Positions 16,879-25,426 of a stretch of 64,000 bases of DNA are shown here, piece by piece (the stretch's first letter is position 1; each line of letters begins with the position of its first letter). Under the pieces are notes generated by a model, which did not search any database, had not been told where the DNA came from, and saw only the letters and a program-made list of their open reading frames with translations. Both the position numbers and the translations under genes were made by a program. The stretch lies in the NCBI GenBank assembly GCA_021812985.1, contig JAKAMG010000007.1, positions 1-64,000 of the forward strand, given 5' to 3'. Source of the DNA: Bacteroidota bacterium. GTDB lineage: Bacteria > Bacteroidota > Ignavibacteria > Kryptoniales > JAKASW01.

Positions 16879-17778
16879 ATGCGTCCTTCAGGTGAGAGGC
16901 TTGTAAAGTTCATTGTCAATCCCGTTTCGGGAAATGGCAGGGCGAGAAGGATACTTCCTCATCTGGTCACCCTAGCGAAGAAGCTCGGCGTGGACTTTGA
17001 TCTGCAGCTCACCAAAGCTCCGGAGCACGCAACAGAACTCGCTAGCGACCATCCCGCTGACTTTGACGTCGTGGTCGCCGTCGGAGGGGATGGCACAGTA
17101 AACGAGGTCGCGGCTGGAATCGCAGAGACTCAGACTGCGATGGGAATCATACCCACAGGAACGGGGAATGACTTCGTGAGGGCGATAGGGCGACTAAGGG
17201 ATCTTCAGGCTTATGTGCACCGTATAATCTCCGGAAAAGTGAAAGCCGTAGATGTCGGAATACTTACGCTGGAAAAGAAGGACCTTCTTTTTGTTAACGG
17301 GATCGGTGTGGGGTTCGACGCGGAAGTGGCCCGGGAAAGCATGAACGTCCACCGGCTCAAGGGGATATCGAGATACCTCTACGCTATCGTAAAAACTCTC
17401 TATAAGTACAAATCTACTCAGATGCGGGTTGAGGTCGACAACGATGTCATTGATGAGAGAACGTTTCTTGCCGCTATCGGAAATGGTATTTCTGCGGGAG
17501 GAGGGTTTCTCCTCACGCCGGATGCAGTGATAGATGACGGCCTACTCGACTTGTGCCTCGTCTCTGATGTCTCGGTAGGAAGAGTGCTTCAGGTCCTCCC
17601 AAGTGTGCTTTCGGGAAAACATGCGAAACATCCGGAGGTCATCATGCGAAAGGCGAAAACGATACGCATAGAGTCTGAGGATTCCGTGTCGATTCACCGA
17701 GACGGAGAAGTCCCCGAAAAGAAGGTCAATTCACTCGCGATGCGAGTTGAGCCCGGCAAACTTAAGATCGTGGTCTAA
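16879..17778 (+). CDS. Diacylglycerol kinase / lipid kinase (YegS-DagK family)
   Basis: About 299 residues of the DAGK catalytic family, which phosphorylates diacylglycerol or related lipids and so recycles membrane lipid. The nucleotide-binding motif VAVGGDGTVNEV (residues about 67-78) and PTGTGNDFVR (about 92-101) are complete, and a C-terminal beta domain follows. I place the start at ATG 16879, four bases after the exchanger stop; a TTG at 16858 is in frame but inside that gene. It may alternatively be a sphingosine-kinase-like enzyme; substrate is not shown. Confidence 0.82.
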   Translation: MRPSGERLVKFIVNPVSGNGRARRILPHLVTLAKKLGVDFDLQLTKAPEHATELASDHPADFDVVVAVGGDGTVNEVAAGIAETQTAMGIIPTGTGNDFVRAIGRLRDLQAYVHRIISGKVKAVDVGILTLEKKDLLFVNGIGVGFDAEVARESMNVHRLKGISRYLYAIVKTLYKYKSTQMRVEVDNDVIDERTFLAAIGNGISAGGGFLLTPDAVIDDGLLDLCLVSDVSVGRVLQVLPSVLSGKHAKHPEVIMRKAKTIRIESEDSVSIHRDGEVPEKKVNSLAMRVEPGKLKIVV

Positions 17779-17868
17779 AGGTCCCCGAGTCAGGTCTTAC
17801 CTAATACTAAATCACAATTTCGACCGGAATGGAACGAGAATACCAGCTACTGGTGTTAAAGAGACTGT

Positions 17869-18309
17869 ATGGCATCGACTAGAAGACAGTTTCTGAACCG
17901 CGTCCTTGCGGCAGGCGTCGCGGCGATATCGGCATATATTATTTATCCGGTACTGAGGTTCCTGACCCCTCCACAATTCGCGCTGGGTGAACAGGAGACG
18001 GTCGTCGCCGCGACTACCGATGAACTTAAGCCGAACAGCGCAAAATTTTTCAAGTTCCAGGACAAACCGGCCGTCCTCGTCCGGCTCCCGGACGGCAGCT
18101 ACAAAGCCCTTTCAGCCAAGTGTACTCATTTGGGGTGCACCGTATCGTTCGAATCGAGGAAGGATGACTTCCTCTGTGAATGCCACGGGAGCGAGTTTGA
18201 CCTGAATGGCAAAGTGCTAAGGGGGCCGGCGGCCCGACCGCTTCCTGTCTATCTGGTCTCAATCAGGGGAGACAAGATTTACGTCTCAGCAGGGAAACAG
18301 GCGGCATGA
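17869..18309 (+). CDS. petC: Rieske iron-sulfur subunit of a cytochrome bc/b6f-type complex
   Basis: A 146-residue Rieske protein. Cluster ligands are Cys85 and His87 (CTHLGC) and Cys103 and His106 (CECHGS); Cys90 and Cys105 would form the usual disulfide. The N-terminus has a Tat-like RRQFL motif followed by a hydrophobic anchor (residues about 11-31), as expected for a folded Fe-S protein carried to the outer face of the membrane. Its stop overlaps the start of the cytochrome b gene by four bases. It accepts electrons from quinol at the Qo site and passes them to a cytochrome c. Confidence 0.92.
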   Translation: MASTRRQFLNRVLAAGVAAISAYIIYPVLRFLTPPQFALGEQETVVAATTDELKPNSAKFFKFQDKPAVLVRLPDGSYKALSAKCTHLGCTVSFESRKDDFLCECHGSEFDLNGKVLRGPAARPLPVYLVSIRGDKIYVSAGKQAA

Positions 18310-19361
18310 AAGACTTCTTCGGACCTTTCACCGCGTTCATCGAAGAGCGTTTCGATCTGACCCCCCTGCGGCGCTGGGCTAGACACAAAAAGGTTCCACA
18401 GCACAAGCATTCCTTCTGGTATTATTTTGGAGGCCTGGCCCTGTTCATTATTTCCCTGCAGTTCGTAACAGGGATACTGATGGCGTTTTATTATTCCCCC
18501 ACGCCGGATACCGCTCACGAGTCGGTGCGTTATATAATGGAGAAGGTCCATTATGGCTGGCTTATAAGATCGATGCACTTCTGGGGGGCTAACTTTCTGG
18601 TCGCGGTAGTCCTGGTACACATGTTTTCAACGTACTTCATGAAGGCATACCGGAAACCGCGTGAACTTATGTGGTTAATTGGCGTGCTCCTCGCGGGCCT
18701 TGTCCTCGCTTTCGCCTTCACGGGGTATCTCCTGCCGTGGACCACGCTGTCGTATTTCGCGACCAAGGTAGGTGTGAATATGCCGATGGTCATGCCCGGA
18801 ATTGGAGGCTTCCTCTCCCGTCTGCTTGCAGGAGGGGAAGACGTAGGAGCGGCTACGTTGACGCGCATGTTCACGCTTCATGTTGTGCTCCTGCCAATTC
18901 TGACGCTTGTTCTCGTGACAGCGCACGTGTTCCTTAGTCAGGTGTTCGGTTCGAGCGTACCCCTTTCGCAAAAGGGGTACAGCGAAGAAACTCGATTCTT
19001 TCCGACCTTCGTTTTGAGGGACTCCGCGGTTTGGGCCGGAATGCTTGCGATCCTGATAGCCTTCGTTACGATCTTTCCCGCGAATCTTTCCTCGAAGGTC
19101 AATCCAGTGATGCCTGCCCCTGCGGGTATAAAGCCGGAATGGTATTTCTTGTTTCTGTTTCAAACGCTCAGAACTTTTCCGGAGATTCCTGCCATCGCGG
19201 CCGTCACCATCGGTCTGATCATCTGGATGCTTGTTCCGTTTTTGGACAAAAGATCGGCTAAGGGAGAGAGGAGCACTTTCTTCACTCTCTTCGGGGTCGC
19301 GATCCTGGTTTACATGATCGCCATGACGATGATGGCATACATAACCACGGAAGTGCACTGA
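18306..19361 (+). CDS. petB: Cytochrome b, b6-type with fused subunit IV-like part
   Basis: A 351-residue cytochrome b. Haem ligands are His91 and His105, and His192 and His207. The 14 residues between the second pair match cytochrome b6 rather than the 13 of bc1-type cytochrome b. The PEWY motif of the quinol site (in GIKPEWYF), which in b6f complexes lies on subunit IV, is on the same chain, so the two subunits are fused. The position of the cysteine that binds the extra haem in b6f is Tyr40, so that haem is probably absent. No cytochrome c1 or f gene follows. Confidence 0.9.
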   Translation: MKDFFGPFTAFIEERFDLTPLRRWARHKKVPQHKHSFWYYFGGLALFIISLQFVTGILMAFYYSPTPDTAHESVRYIMEKVHYGWLIRSMHFWGANFLVAVVLVHMFSTYFMKAYRKPRELMWLIGVLLAGLVLAFAFTGYLLPWTTLSYFATKVGVNMPMVMPGIGGFLSRLLAGGEDVGAATLTRMFTLHVVLLPILTLVLVTAHVFLSQVFGSSVPLSQKGYSEETRFFPTFVLRDSAVWAGMLAILIAFVTIFPANLSSKVNPVMPAPAGIKPEWYFLFLFQTLRTFPEIPAIAAVTIGLIIWMLVPFLDKRSAKGERSTFFTLFGVAILVYMIAMTMMAYITTEVH

Positions 19362-19558
19362 TGATAATCGCGGCTCTTGGAGCGGCAGATTCCCTAGCGT
19401 CCCAAATACCCTCGTTCAGCGACCGTCTCAACTTCTCGCTTCCTCTGATCGCGGTTCTTCTCGTGGTCTCGTTCTTTCTCCTCCTCAAGTCCTACACTGT
19501 CGAACGGGGCGGCAAAGAGGATGTGCCCGGGAGGGGAGGCAAGGACCAGCCGGGGTAG
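19361..19558 (+). CDS. Tiny single-segment membrane protein after cytochrome b
   Basis: A 65-residue protein with one membrane segment (about 28-44) and a charged, glycine-rich tail. Its ATG shares a base with the cytochrome b stop (TGATG), so it is translated with the complex. It resembles no named subunit to my eye; by size and position it could be a small structural subunit of the quinol oxidoreductase, like the small Pet subunits of b6f. Confidence 0.55.
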   Translation: MIIAALGAADSLASQIPSFSDRLNFSLPLIAVLLVVSFFLLLKSYTVERGGKEDVPGRGGKDQPG

Positions 19559-19610
19559 GGTTGTCACCGCGCGTCCGGGTGCCACGGTGATTAGTTTGAC
19601 GGGGCAAACC

Positions 19611-19639
19611 TTGAAAATTCCTCCTGGCAAGCCTATATT
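19611..19639 (+). promoter_or_regulatory. Candidate promoter of the folB operon
   Basis: TTGAAA at 19611-19616 and TATATT at 19634-19639 have a 17-base spacer. The start of transcription would fall about 19646, only five bases before the folB ATG; there is no ribosome binding site in between. Confidence 0.5.
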
Positions 19640-19650
19640 TATTCGAACAA

Positions 19651-20046
19651 ATGAAAGAACAATGCATTCGCCTGAACAACGCTACGTTCTACGCGTACCA
19701 TGGCGTCCTCACGAATGAGCAGGTTTCAGGCGGAAAATTTGAAGTCGATGTCGAGATGTTCGGCGACTTCTCTGTGGCTTCCCAAAGTGATCATCTGAAG
19801 GATACCGTCGACTACGAGAAGATTTACCAGGCGATAAAGGAAATGGTTCTCGGTAGGCGGTTTTATCTGATAGAGTCGCTGGGCGCGCGTATTGCCGACA
19901 GCCTGATCGAAAAGTTTTCACTCCTCGACAGAGTCGTCGTAAGAGTCCGCAAGCATACGCCGCAGGTTGGAGGCGTCGTTGAGTTCGTCGAATTTGAGAC
20001 CGAAAAGTCCCGCTCTGACGGGAAGGCTCCCGGTGGAAGAAGCTGA
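19651..20046 (+). CDS. folB: Dihydroneopterin aldolase
   Basis: A 131-residue enzyme that cleaves 7,8-dihydroneopterin to 6-hydroxymethyl-dihydropterin in folate synthesis. Family features are FYAYHGVLTNEQ near residues 13-24, the DTVDYEKIY stretch near 51-59, IESLGARIAD near 74-83 and a final VRVRKHTPQVGG. It is the first gene of a dense run; folK follows with a 14-base overlap, so two consecutive folate steps are coupled. The short leader suggests initiation without a Shine-Dalgarno sequence. Confidence 0.88.
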   Translation: MKEQCIRLNNATFYAYHGVLTNEQVSGGKFEVDVEMFGDFSVASQSDHLKDTVDYEKIYQAIKEMVLGRRFYLIESLGARIADSLIEKFSLLDRVVVRVRKHTPQVGGVVEFVEFETEKSRSDGKAPGGRS

Positions 20047-20545
20047 GTGTTATCTGTCGCTTGGGTCAAATCTTGGCGACAGACTCGGGTACATCCGAAA
20101 AGCTGCAGACTCCATCTCGAAAATATCCGGCGTGACGGTCGCCCGCCTATCAAGTGTTTACGAAACCGATCCATTTGGAGTTACTAACCAGCCGAGATTT
20201 CTCAATACGGCGGTCGGTCTCACTACGTCGCTTCCTCCGTCTGAGCTGCTTGGTGCCCTGAAGGCAACGGAGACTAGTCTTGGACGCGTCCGCAGGGAAA
20301 GGTGGAGAGAGCGGGAAATAGACATCGACATAGTCTTTTATGATCAGATGCTACTGGAATCCGACGAGCTCACGATACCTCATCCTGGCGCCCATCTGAG
20401 ACGCTTCGTCCTCCTCCCGATCGCGGAGATCGCGCCGGAATTCATTCATCCCGTGTTTAACAAGTCAGTCAGACAGCTCCTTGATGCATGCGGTGACAAG
20501 TCCGAGATCCGGCTTTATCGACAGGCCGAGGTGACTGCGAGTTGA
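20033..20545 (+). CDS. folK: 2-amino-4-hydroxy-6-hydroxymethyldihydropteridine diphosphokinase
   Basis: About 170 residues. It transfers pyrophosphate from ATP to the pterin made by FolB. The opening YLSLGSNLGDR and the catalytic stretch RERWREREIDIDI followed by FYD are diagnostic. A longer frame opens at 19967 inside folB, but the GTG at 20033 puts the family's usual N-terminus at the start and has GGAAGG six bases upstream. The next gene begins at once. Confidence 0.88.
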   Translation: MEEAECYLSLGSNLGDRLGYIRKAADSISKISGVTVARLSSVYETDPFGVTNQPRFLNTAVGLTTSLPPSELLGALKATETSLGRVRRERWREREIDIDIVFYDQMLLESDELTIPHPGAHLRRFVLLPIAEIAPEFIHPVFNKSVRQLLDACGDKSEIRLYRQAEVTAS

Positions 20546-20547
20546 CT

Positions 20548-21204
20548 ATGCCTGTTGAGGTGATGACCAACGATATCGGACACATCGCGGTCGAAGGAGT
20601 AATCGGCGCCGGCAAGACGAGCCTGACGCTTAAACTGGCGAAGCTACTGAAAGGAAGGGCCATCCTCGAGAAATTCGAGGAGAATCCGTTCCTTCCCAAG
20701 TTCTATGAGGACGTCGAGCACTACGCCTTCCAGACGCAGATGTTTTTTCTCTTGAGCAGATACAAGCAGCAGCAGGAGCTGGCACAGATCGATCTCTTCG
20801 AGCAGGTAATAGTGAGTGATTATTTGTTCGAGAAGGATAAAATATTCGCATACCTGAACCTTCAGGACGATGAGTTGAGGCTGTATGAGACGCTTGTCGG
20901 TTTTTTGGAGAGGAACATACCGAAGCCTGATCTTGTAGTCTATCTCCAGTGTAACCTGGAACACCTCATGGGCAACATCAAGAAGAGGGGACGGAAGTTC
21001 GAAAAGACGATAACGCCTGAGTACATACAGAGCCTGAACGAGGCCTACAACTATTTTTTCTTCCGATACAAGTCCTCCCCGCTCCTCATCGTCAACGCGG
21101 ATCAAATCGATTTCGTTAACAATGAGAAGGACTTCGAGCGGCTCGCCGCTGAAATTCTCAAGCCGCGCAAGGTCGCGGAGTATTATAACCCAATATTGAA
21201 ATAA
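20548..21204 (+). CDS. Deoxynucleoside kinase (dAK/dCK/dGK family)
   Basis: About 218 residues. A P-loop GVIGAGKTS near residue 17 opens the chain, followed by the glutamate-containing EKFEENPFL region and an arginine-rich lid (KKRGRKFEKT). These fit the deoxyadenosine/deoxycytidine/deoxyguanosine kinases, which salvage deoxynucleosides. Several starts compete (TTG 20542, ATG 20548, ATG 20563); I use 20548. It directly follows folK and precedes a tiny membrane protein, an arrangement also familiar in Bacteroidota and Chlorobi. Base preference cannot be read. Confidence 0.82.
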   Translation: MPVEVMTNDIGHIAVEGVIGAGKTSLTLKLAKLLKGRAILEKFEENPFLPKFYEDVEHYAFQTQMFFLLSRYKQQQELAQIDLFEQVIVSDYLFEKDKIFAYLNLQDDELRLYETLVGFLERNIPKPDLVVYLQCNLEHLMGNIKKRGRKFEKTITPEYIQSLNEAYNYFFFRYKSSPLLIVNADQIDFVNNEKDFERLAAEILKPRKVAEYYNPILK

Positions 21205-21395
21205 TGTTCGAAGCATTAATCTGGATATTCTTCTTCTACGCCCTTTATCGCTTCCTCCGTTCCGCCATCCAGGGAGCGGTGCAAAGAGGGATTCGTGACT
21301 ACGAAGTGAAGAAGGAGAGGGAACGTCACAAGGAAAACGAAATCAAGATTGACCGCAAGAAAATAGAAGATGCCAAATATGAAGATCTCAAGTAG
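21204..21395 (+). CDS. Small single-segment membrane protein, DUF4834-like
   Basis: A 63-residue protein with an N-terminal membrane segment (residues about 4-20) and a highly charged helical tail ending in IEDAKYEDLK. Its start shares one base with the kinase stop (TAATG). The layout and tail recall the DUF4834 family of small Bacteroidota proteins, but the match is by eye only. Confidence 0.55.
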   Translation: MFEALIWIFFFYALYRFLRSAIQGAVQRGIRDYEVKKERERHKENEIKIDRKKIEDAKYEDLK

Positions 21396-21407
21396 GCGGC
21401 ATCTGAT

Positions 21408-22544
21408 ATGAGTGACCCCAGGCCAGGCGAGCCAATTGCCAAAAGACTAGAGAAGGGATTTAAGCACGCGGCGCAAAGGACTCTCTCGTTGCTCGCTTCG
21501 AGAAGAGGCCCCGTCGGGAGTTATGCCACGGACCCTGCGTCGATCAAAAGCGTCATGGTCATCAGACAGCATAACCAGTTTGGCGATGTGCTGTGTACGA
21601 TTCCTCTCCTCAAGGCGCTCAGGACAAGGTTCAATCTCGAAAGGCTTTCCGTCGTTGTTTCTCCCCAGAACAAGTCTGCATTGGCAGGCTGTGAATACGT
21701 TACTGAGCTCATCAATTACGATAAACTTTCGTTTTACAAAAAGCCCTCCCTCTTCATCAGGTTCGTGAGACAGATGAGAAGAGGATACGATGTGCTTCTC
21801 GTTCCGTCAAACGTGTCGCTGTCGCTGACCAACGATGTGATGGCTTATTTCGTCAAAGCAAAAGTGAAAATTGGGCCAGCCTCCCTTGAATCAAGTTCCA
21901 ACCGCACCAGCTCGGTGTACGATATACCTGTCGGGTTGAGGTGGGAAGGAAGAATTGTCCACCAGTACTACAGAAATATGAAGGTGGCGGAGCCGCTGGG
22001 GATCACGATGTCTAACGAGACTGCCCTGATGGAGTATTTGCCGGATGAGTCTGCGCTCCTGGAAGTGGCGGACCTTCTCCGAAGAAGCGGGAAAGGCGGG
22101 GCGAGGAAGGTGGCCCTGCACGCAGGTGCCGGCAAGGTGCCTAACAGATGGAAAGCGTCCAATTTCGCCCAACTTGGCGTCGCGCTCCATGATGAATTGA
22201 AGGCTCAGCTCTTCGTCACGGAGGGTCCCATGGACCACGAAACCATCGATGAGCTTGCGGCAAAGCTGAAAGCGCCTTTTGTCAGAGTCAGGAATAGGGC
22301 GATTTCCTTTGTGGCCGCATTACTGAAGATGATGGATTTAGTCATCACGAACGATACAGGGATCATGCACCTGGCGGCGGCAGTGGGAACGCCAACGCTG
22401 TCACTCTTTGGACCGACCGATCCACTGCAGTGGGCGCCGCTCGGAGAACAACACAGGTTCATTTTTGGCAAGGGGGGAGATATTAATACCATAGGGGTCG
22501 ACAAAACACTGACCCTCGCGAAAAAACTTCTGCAAACCACCTAA
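21408..22544 (+). CDS. Glycosyltransferase family 9 (heptosyltransferase-like)
   Basis: A 378-residue GT9 enzyme. The N-terminal domain begins its core with VIRQHNQFGDVLCTIPLL (residues about 51-68); the donor domain carries HAGAG near 227 and the family signature NDTGIMHLAAAVGTPTLSLFGPTDP near residue 310-335. GT9 enzymes add heptose or related sugars to the LPS core from ADP-activated donors at the inner face of the membrane. An N-terminal extension of about 45 basic residues precedes the core. It sits in the folB run rather than with LPS genes. Confidence 0.82.
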   Translation: MSDPRPGEPIAKRLEKGFKHAAQRTLSLLASRRGPVGSYATDPASIKSVMVIRQHNQFGDVLCTIPLLKALRTRFNLERLSVVVSPQNKSALAGCEYVTELINYDKLSFYKKPSLFIRFVRQMRRGYDVLLVPSNVSLSLTNDVMAYFVKAKVKIGPASLESSSNRTSSVYDIPVGLRWEGRIVHQYYRNMKVAEPLGITMSNETALMEYLPDESALLEVADLLRRSGKGGARKVALHAGAGKVPNRWKASNFAQLGVALHDELKAQLFVTEGPMDHETIDELAAKLKAPFVRVRNRAISFVAALLKMMDLVITNDTGIMHLAAAVGTPTLSLFGPTDPLQWAPLGEQHRFIFGKGGDINTIGVDKTLTLAKKLLQTT

Positions 22545-22551
22545 TAGTACA

Positions 22552-24351
22552 ATGGAAATATTTAATAACATTAAAGACTGGCTCCTTGAGCGGTTCCAAA
22601 AATTCGAATTCTCACAGGAACCGATGCACCTTCTCCTCGCGATAGTGACCGGCATACTCGCCGGTTTCGGCGGAATACTCTTTTACAAGATGATTCAGCT
22701 GGTGGAACAGATCATGTTCCACAGTCCAGCGGGATTTTTCGGACTCACCAACCTGATTAATCTTCATGGATGGCAGAGATACCTCATCATCCCAATAATC
22801 CCTGCAGTCGGTGGGATGATCGTGGGATGGATTACCATGAAGCTTGCTCCGGACGCATCGGGTGAAGGCGTTCCGATGGTGATAGAGAACGTCGCCAAGA
22901 AAGGGGGAATACTAAGCCCGTTTTTGGCCGTGACAAAGCTTGTGACTAGCGCGATATCCATCGGAAGCGGCGGCGCGGGAGGACGAGAGGGACCAGTCAT
23001 CGCCATTGGGGGTGCCATAGGTTCGAGCGTGGGACAAGTGTTCAGGCTGAATGAAGAGCAGATGAAATCGCTTGTCGGATGTGGCGCTGCCGCCGGTTTG
23101 GCGGCTGTCTTCAACGCCCCCATCGGAGGAGCACTCTTTGCGATGGAGGTCGTGATCGGAAGCCTGAACATGCAGACCTTCTCTCCGATCATAATCAGCT
23201 CGGTCTTCGGGACATTTGTCTCAAGGACTATCCTCGGGAACAAGCCGGTCTTTGTCATACCGACTTTCTCGCTCCGGAGCGGATGGGAACTGATTTTCTA
23301 CATTATTCTCGGCATCTTCGCCGGCTTCATTGGCATCTATTTTGTGAAGCTGTTCTACGCCACCGAAGAGTTCTTTGAGAACAAGAAATTCCCAGTCCAC
23401 AACAGAATTCTCAAGCCTGCTATCGGCGGACTTATCGTCGGAATCATCGGCATATATTTTCCCGAAGTGTTTGGATACACTTATCAGGGGGTAGACGCCT
23501 CACTGTACAGCCGCGACTCGTTCATGATACTGGCGGCGCTTCTCCTCTTGAAGCCCATTGCTACATCAGTTACCCTTGGCAGCGGAGGTTCAGGCGGAAC
23601 GCTCGCCCCTTCGCTCTTCATCGGTGCGATGGCAGGCGGCGCGTTCGGCAATATCGTCAATTTACTGGTGCCGGGTATCGCTGCCCCCCCCGGAGCGTAT
23701 GCGCTCGTCGGAATGGCCGCTGTCACGGGCTCAGTAGTCCAGGCCCCTCTCGCCGCGGCTATACTCGTATTCGAGATGACGGATAAATATGAAACTATCT
23801 TGCCCATACTCCTGGCGGTCGTCGCAGCTACCGTGATTTCCAAGAAGTATATGAATGGCTCGATATACACCATACGCCTTAAGCTGAAAGGGCAGTTTCT
23901 CGATGTGTACGGTCACGATGTGAATATACTCCGCTCGCTCAGCGTGAAAGACGTCATGAAGCCGCAGCTCGTTGCGGCATCGGAGTCAACGCGGCTCGCG
24001 GACCTCGTGGACATGATCCCCGAAAGTAATACGACAGTCTTCCCGGTCATTCGGCACGACGGCACTCTCTCAGGGACGATCTCATACGGAGATATACGCC
24101 AGGCTCTCACCGACGAATCTGTGAAGGACCTATTGGGCATACTTGTCGTGAAGGACATACTCAATCCGACTAAGATGACTGTAATGGAGGATCAGGATTT
24201 GTCCTCAGCGATGAAACTCATGTTAGATGCGGGAGTCCCTTCGATCCCTGTGATTCGGGAAGGCAACCAGCTCGCAGGTATGCTCTACCTGACTGACGCG
24301 AATCAGGCATACGAGAAGAAACTGTTGTTGAGCGAGATAGCCACAAACTGA
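22552..24351 (+). CDS. ClC-family chloride channel/antiporter with paired CBS domains
   Basis: A 599-residue protein. The ClC core (residues about 25-440) has GREGP at 144-148, with Glu146 as the external gating glutamate, and GGTLAP at 348-353. The first ion-binding motif reads GEGVP (104-108) where ClC-ec1 has GSGIP, so the anion-coordinating serine is replaced by glutamate. Two CBS domains (about 462-515 and 530-590) follow and may sense adenine nucleotides. The gating glutamate suggests H+-coupled exchange rather than a free channel. Its stop overlaps the next start (TGATG). Confidence 0.88.
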   Translation: MEIFNNIKDWLLERFQKFEFSQEPMHLLLAIVTGILAGFGGILFYKMIQLVEQIMFHSPAGFFGLTNLINLHGWQRYLIIPIIPAVGGMIVGWITMKLAPDASGEGVPMVIENVAKKGGILSPFLAVTKLVTSAISIGSGGAGGREGPVIAIGGAIGSSVGQVFRLNEEQMKSLVGCGAAAGLAAVFNAPIGGALFAMEVVIGSLNMQTFSPIIISSVFGTFVSRTILGNKPVFVIPTFSLRSGWELIFYIILGIFAGFIGIYFVKLFYATEEFFENKKFPVHNRILKPAIGGLIVGIIGIYFPEVFGYTYQGVDASLYSRDSFMILAALLLLKPIATSVTLGSGGSGGTLAPSLFIGAMAGGAFGNIVNLLVPGIAAPPGAYALVGMAAVTGSVVQAPLAAAILVFEMTDKYETILPILLAVVAATVISKKYMNGSIYTIRLKLKGQFLDVYGHDVNILRSLSVKDVMKPQLVAASESTRLADLVDMIPESNTTVFPVIRHDGTLSGTISYGDIRQALTDESVKDLLGILVVKDILNPTKMTVMEDQDLSSAMKLMLDAGVPSIPVIREGNQLAGMLYLTDANQAYEKKLLLSEIATN

Positions 24352-25154
24352 TGCTCTCGAACGCTGATGTGAAACGCTTGTCCGAATTGAAGGACAAAGA
24401 AGGCCGGAAGGAGCAGCGCCTCTTTCTGATTGAAGGGAAGAGGGCTGTGGTGGAGTCGTTGACTGGCGGCGCGGACATCAGGATGCTGATCGTCAGCTCG
24501 GGTGCCAGCCAGAGAAAGCTTTCCGATGTCTACTCGCTCGCCGAAGAGAAGGGGATAGCGATTGAGGATACCCCCGCGAACAAGTTCACCAAACTTGCGT
24601 CTACGGAAACGAGTCAGGGAGTAATCGCCCTGGCCGGTCTGACGGAGCTTTCATTGGACGAGTTCCTTTCTAAGGTGCGTCCCAAACGGGCATCCATCGT
24701 GCTCCTTCTCGACAAGATCTCTGATCCGGGCAACCTTGGCACGATACTTCGGTCGGCGGCGTGGTTCGGCGTCGACGGCGTGATAGTCTCCGCCGGCTCC
24801 GTTGACGCATACAATCCCAAGGTTGTACGCTCAGCCATGGGGGCGATCTGTCAGGTGGATGTGGTCCAGGATGTCTCGCTGGCTGGCGCGATTTCAGGTT
24901 TAAGCGAGATCGGGTTCGGCGTCTTTGCCTCAACTCAGGAAGCCGGGTTGAATTATGCTGACTACTCATACCCTAAGCGCGTGGCAGGCGTTTTCGGATC
25001 AGAAGCCACGGGTATAACCCCCGATGTCATGGGACTCTGTCCGACCAGTGTGGCCGTCCCGCGGGTGGGAAGAATGGAGTCACTGAATGTGGGGGTGGCT
25101 GCGTCGATCATCCTGTCTGAGATCGCACGGCAGAAGTTTGATTCAGGGGCCTGA
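24351..25154 (+). CDS. SpoU/TrmH-family RNA 2'-O-methyltransferase
   Basis: A 267-residue SPOUT enzyme. The N-terminal substrate-binding part is followed by the three SpoU motifs: LDKISDPGNLGTILRSA (about 117-133), GSEATGI (about 217-223) and VGRMESLNVGVAASI (about 238-252). It should methylate a ribose 2'-OH in tRNA or 23S rRNA (RlmB/TrmH type). It is the last gene of the run that starts at folB; 272 bases without a gene follow. Confidence 0.85.
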   Translation: MLSNADVKRLSELKDKEGRKEQRLFLIEGKRAVVESLTGGADIRMLIVSSGASQRKLSDVYSLAEEKGIAIEDTPANKFTKLASTETSQGVIALAGLTELSLDEFLSKVRPKRASIVLLLDKISDPGNLGTILRSAAWFGVDGVIVSAGSVDAYNPKVVRSAMGAICQVDVVQDVSLAGAISGLSEIGFGVFASTQEAGLNYADYSYPKRVAGVFGSEATGITPDVMGLCPTSVAVPRVGRMESLNVGVAASIILSEIARQKFDSGA

Positions 25155-25426
25155 CCCGGTTCCTATCCCCCTCCCCGCGCGAATCACTTTCATCCTAATC
25201 TCACAGTTATTCTGACCTAATTCGCGTTCGATGTGGCTGCGCATAATTAGCCAGGTGGATAATAATGGCCGCCATCGCTTGGTTTCCATCCTGAGAAGAG
25301 GATATCAGGGGATAAAATCAGCGGCATGGGGATTGAACAGCATAAGAGTGACGTTGGACTTAATTGGTCCATGGATTTGAAATCCGCGGTAGTCTATGTG
25401 TTGGCCAATAAATTGAAGGAGCGCCA
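25155..25426. other. Gap at the left edge of the TPR/radical SAM/glycosyltransferase region
   Basis: No gene is visible in these 272 bases. I tested each TTG for a TANNTT box 16-18 bases downstream and found none, in contrast to most operon heads in this window. A short inverted repeat TGGAC-TTAATTG-GTCCA lies at 25355-25371. Just before the next start there is a strong ribosome binding site AAGGAG (25416-25421). Confidence 0.45.

Noticed and set aside
25178-25226. Inverted repeat CGCGAAT...ATTCGCG before the first giant gene
   Set aside because: Seven bases with a 35-base loop can occur by chance, and nothing else in the gap supports it.
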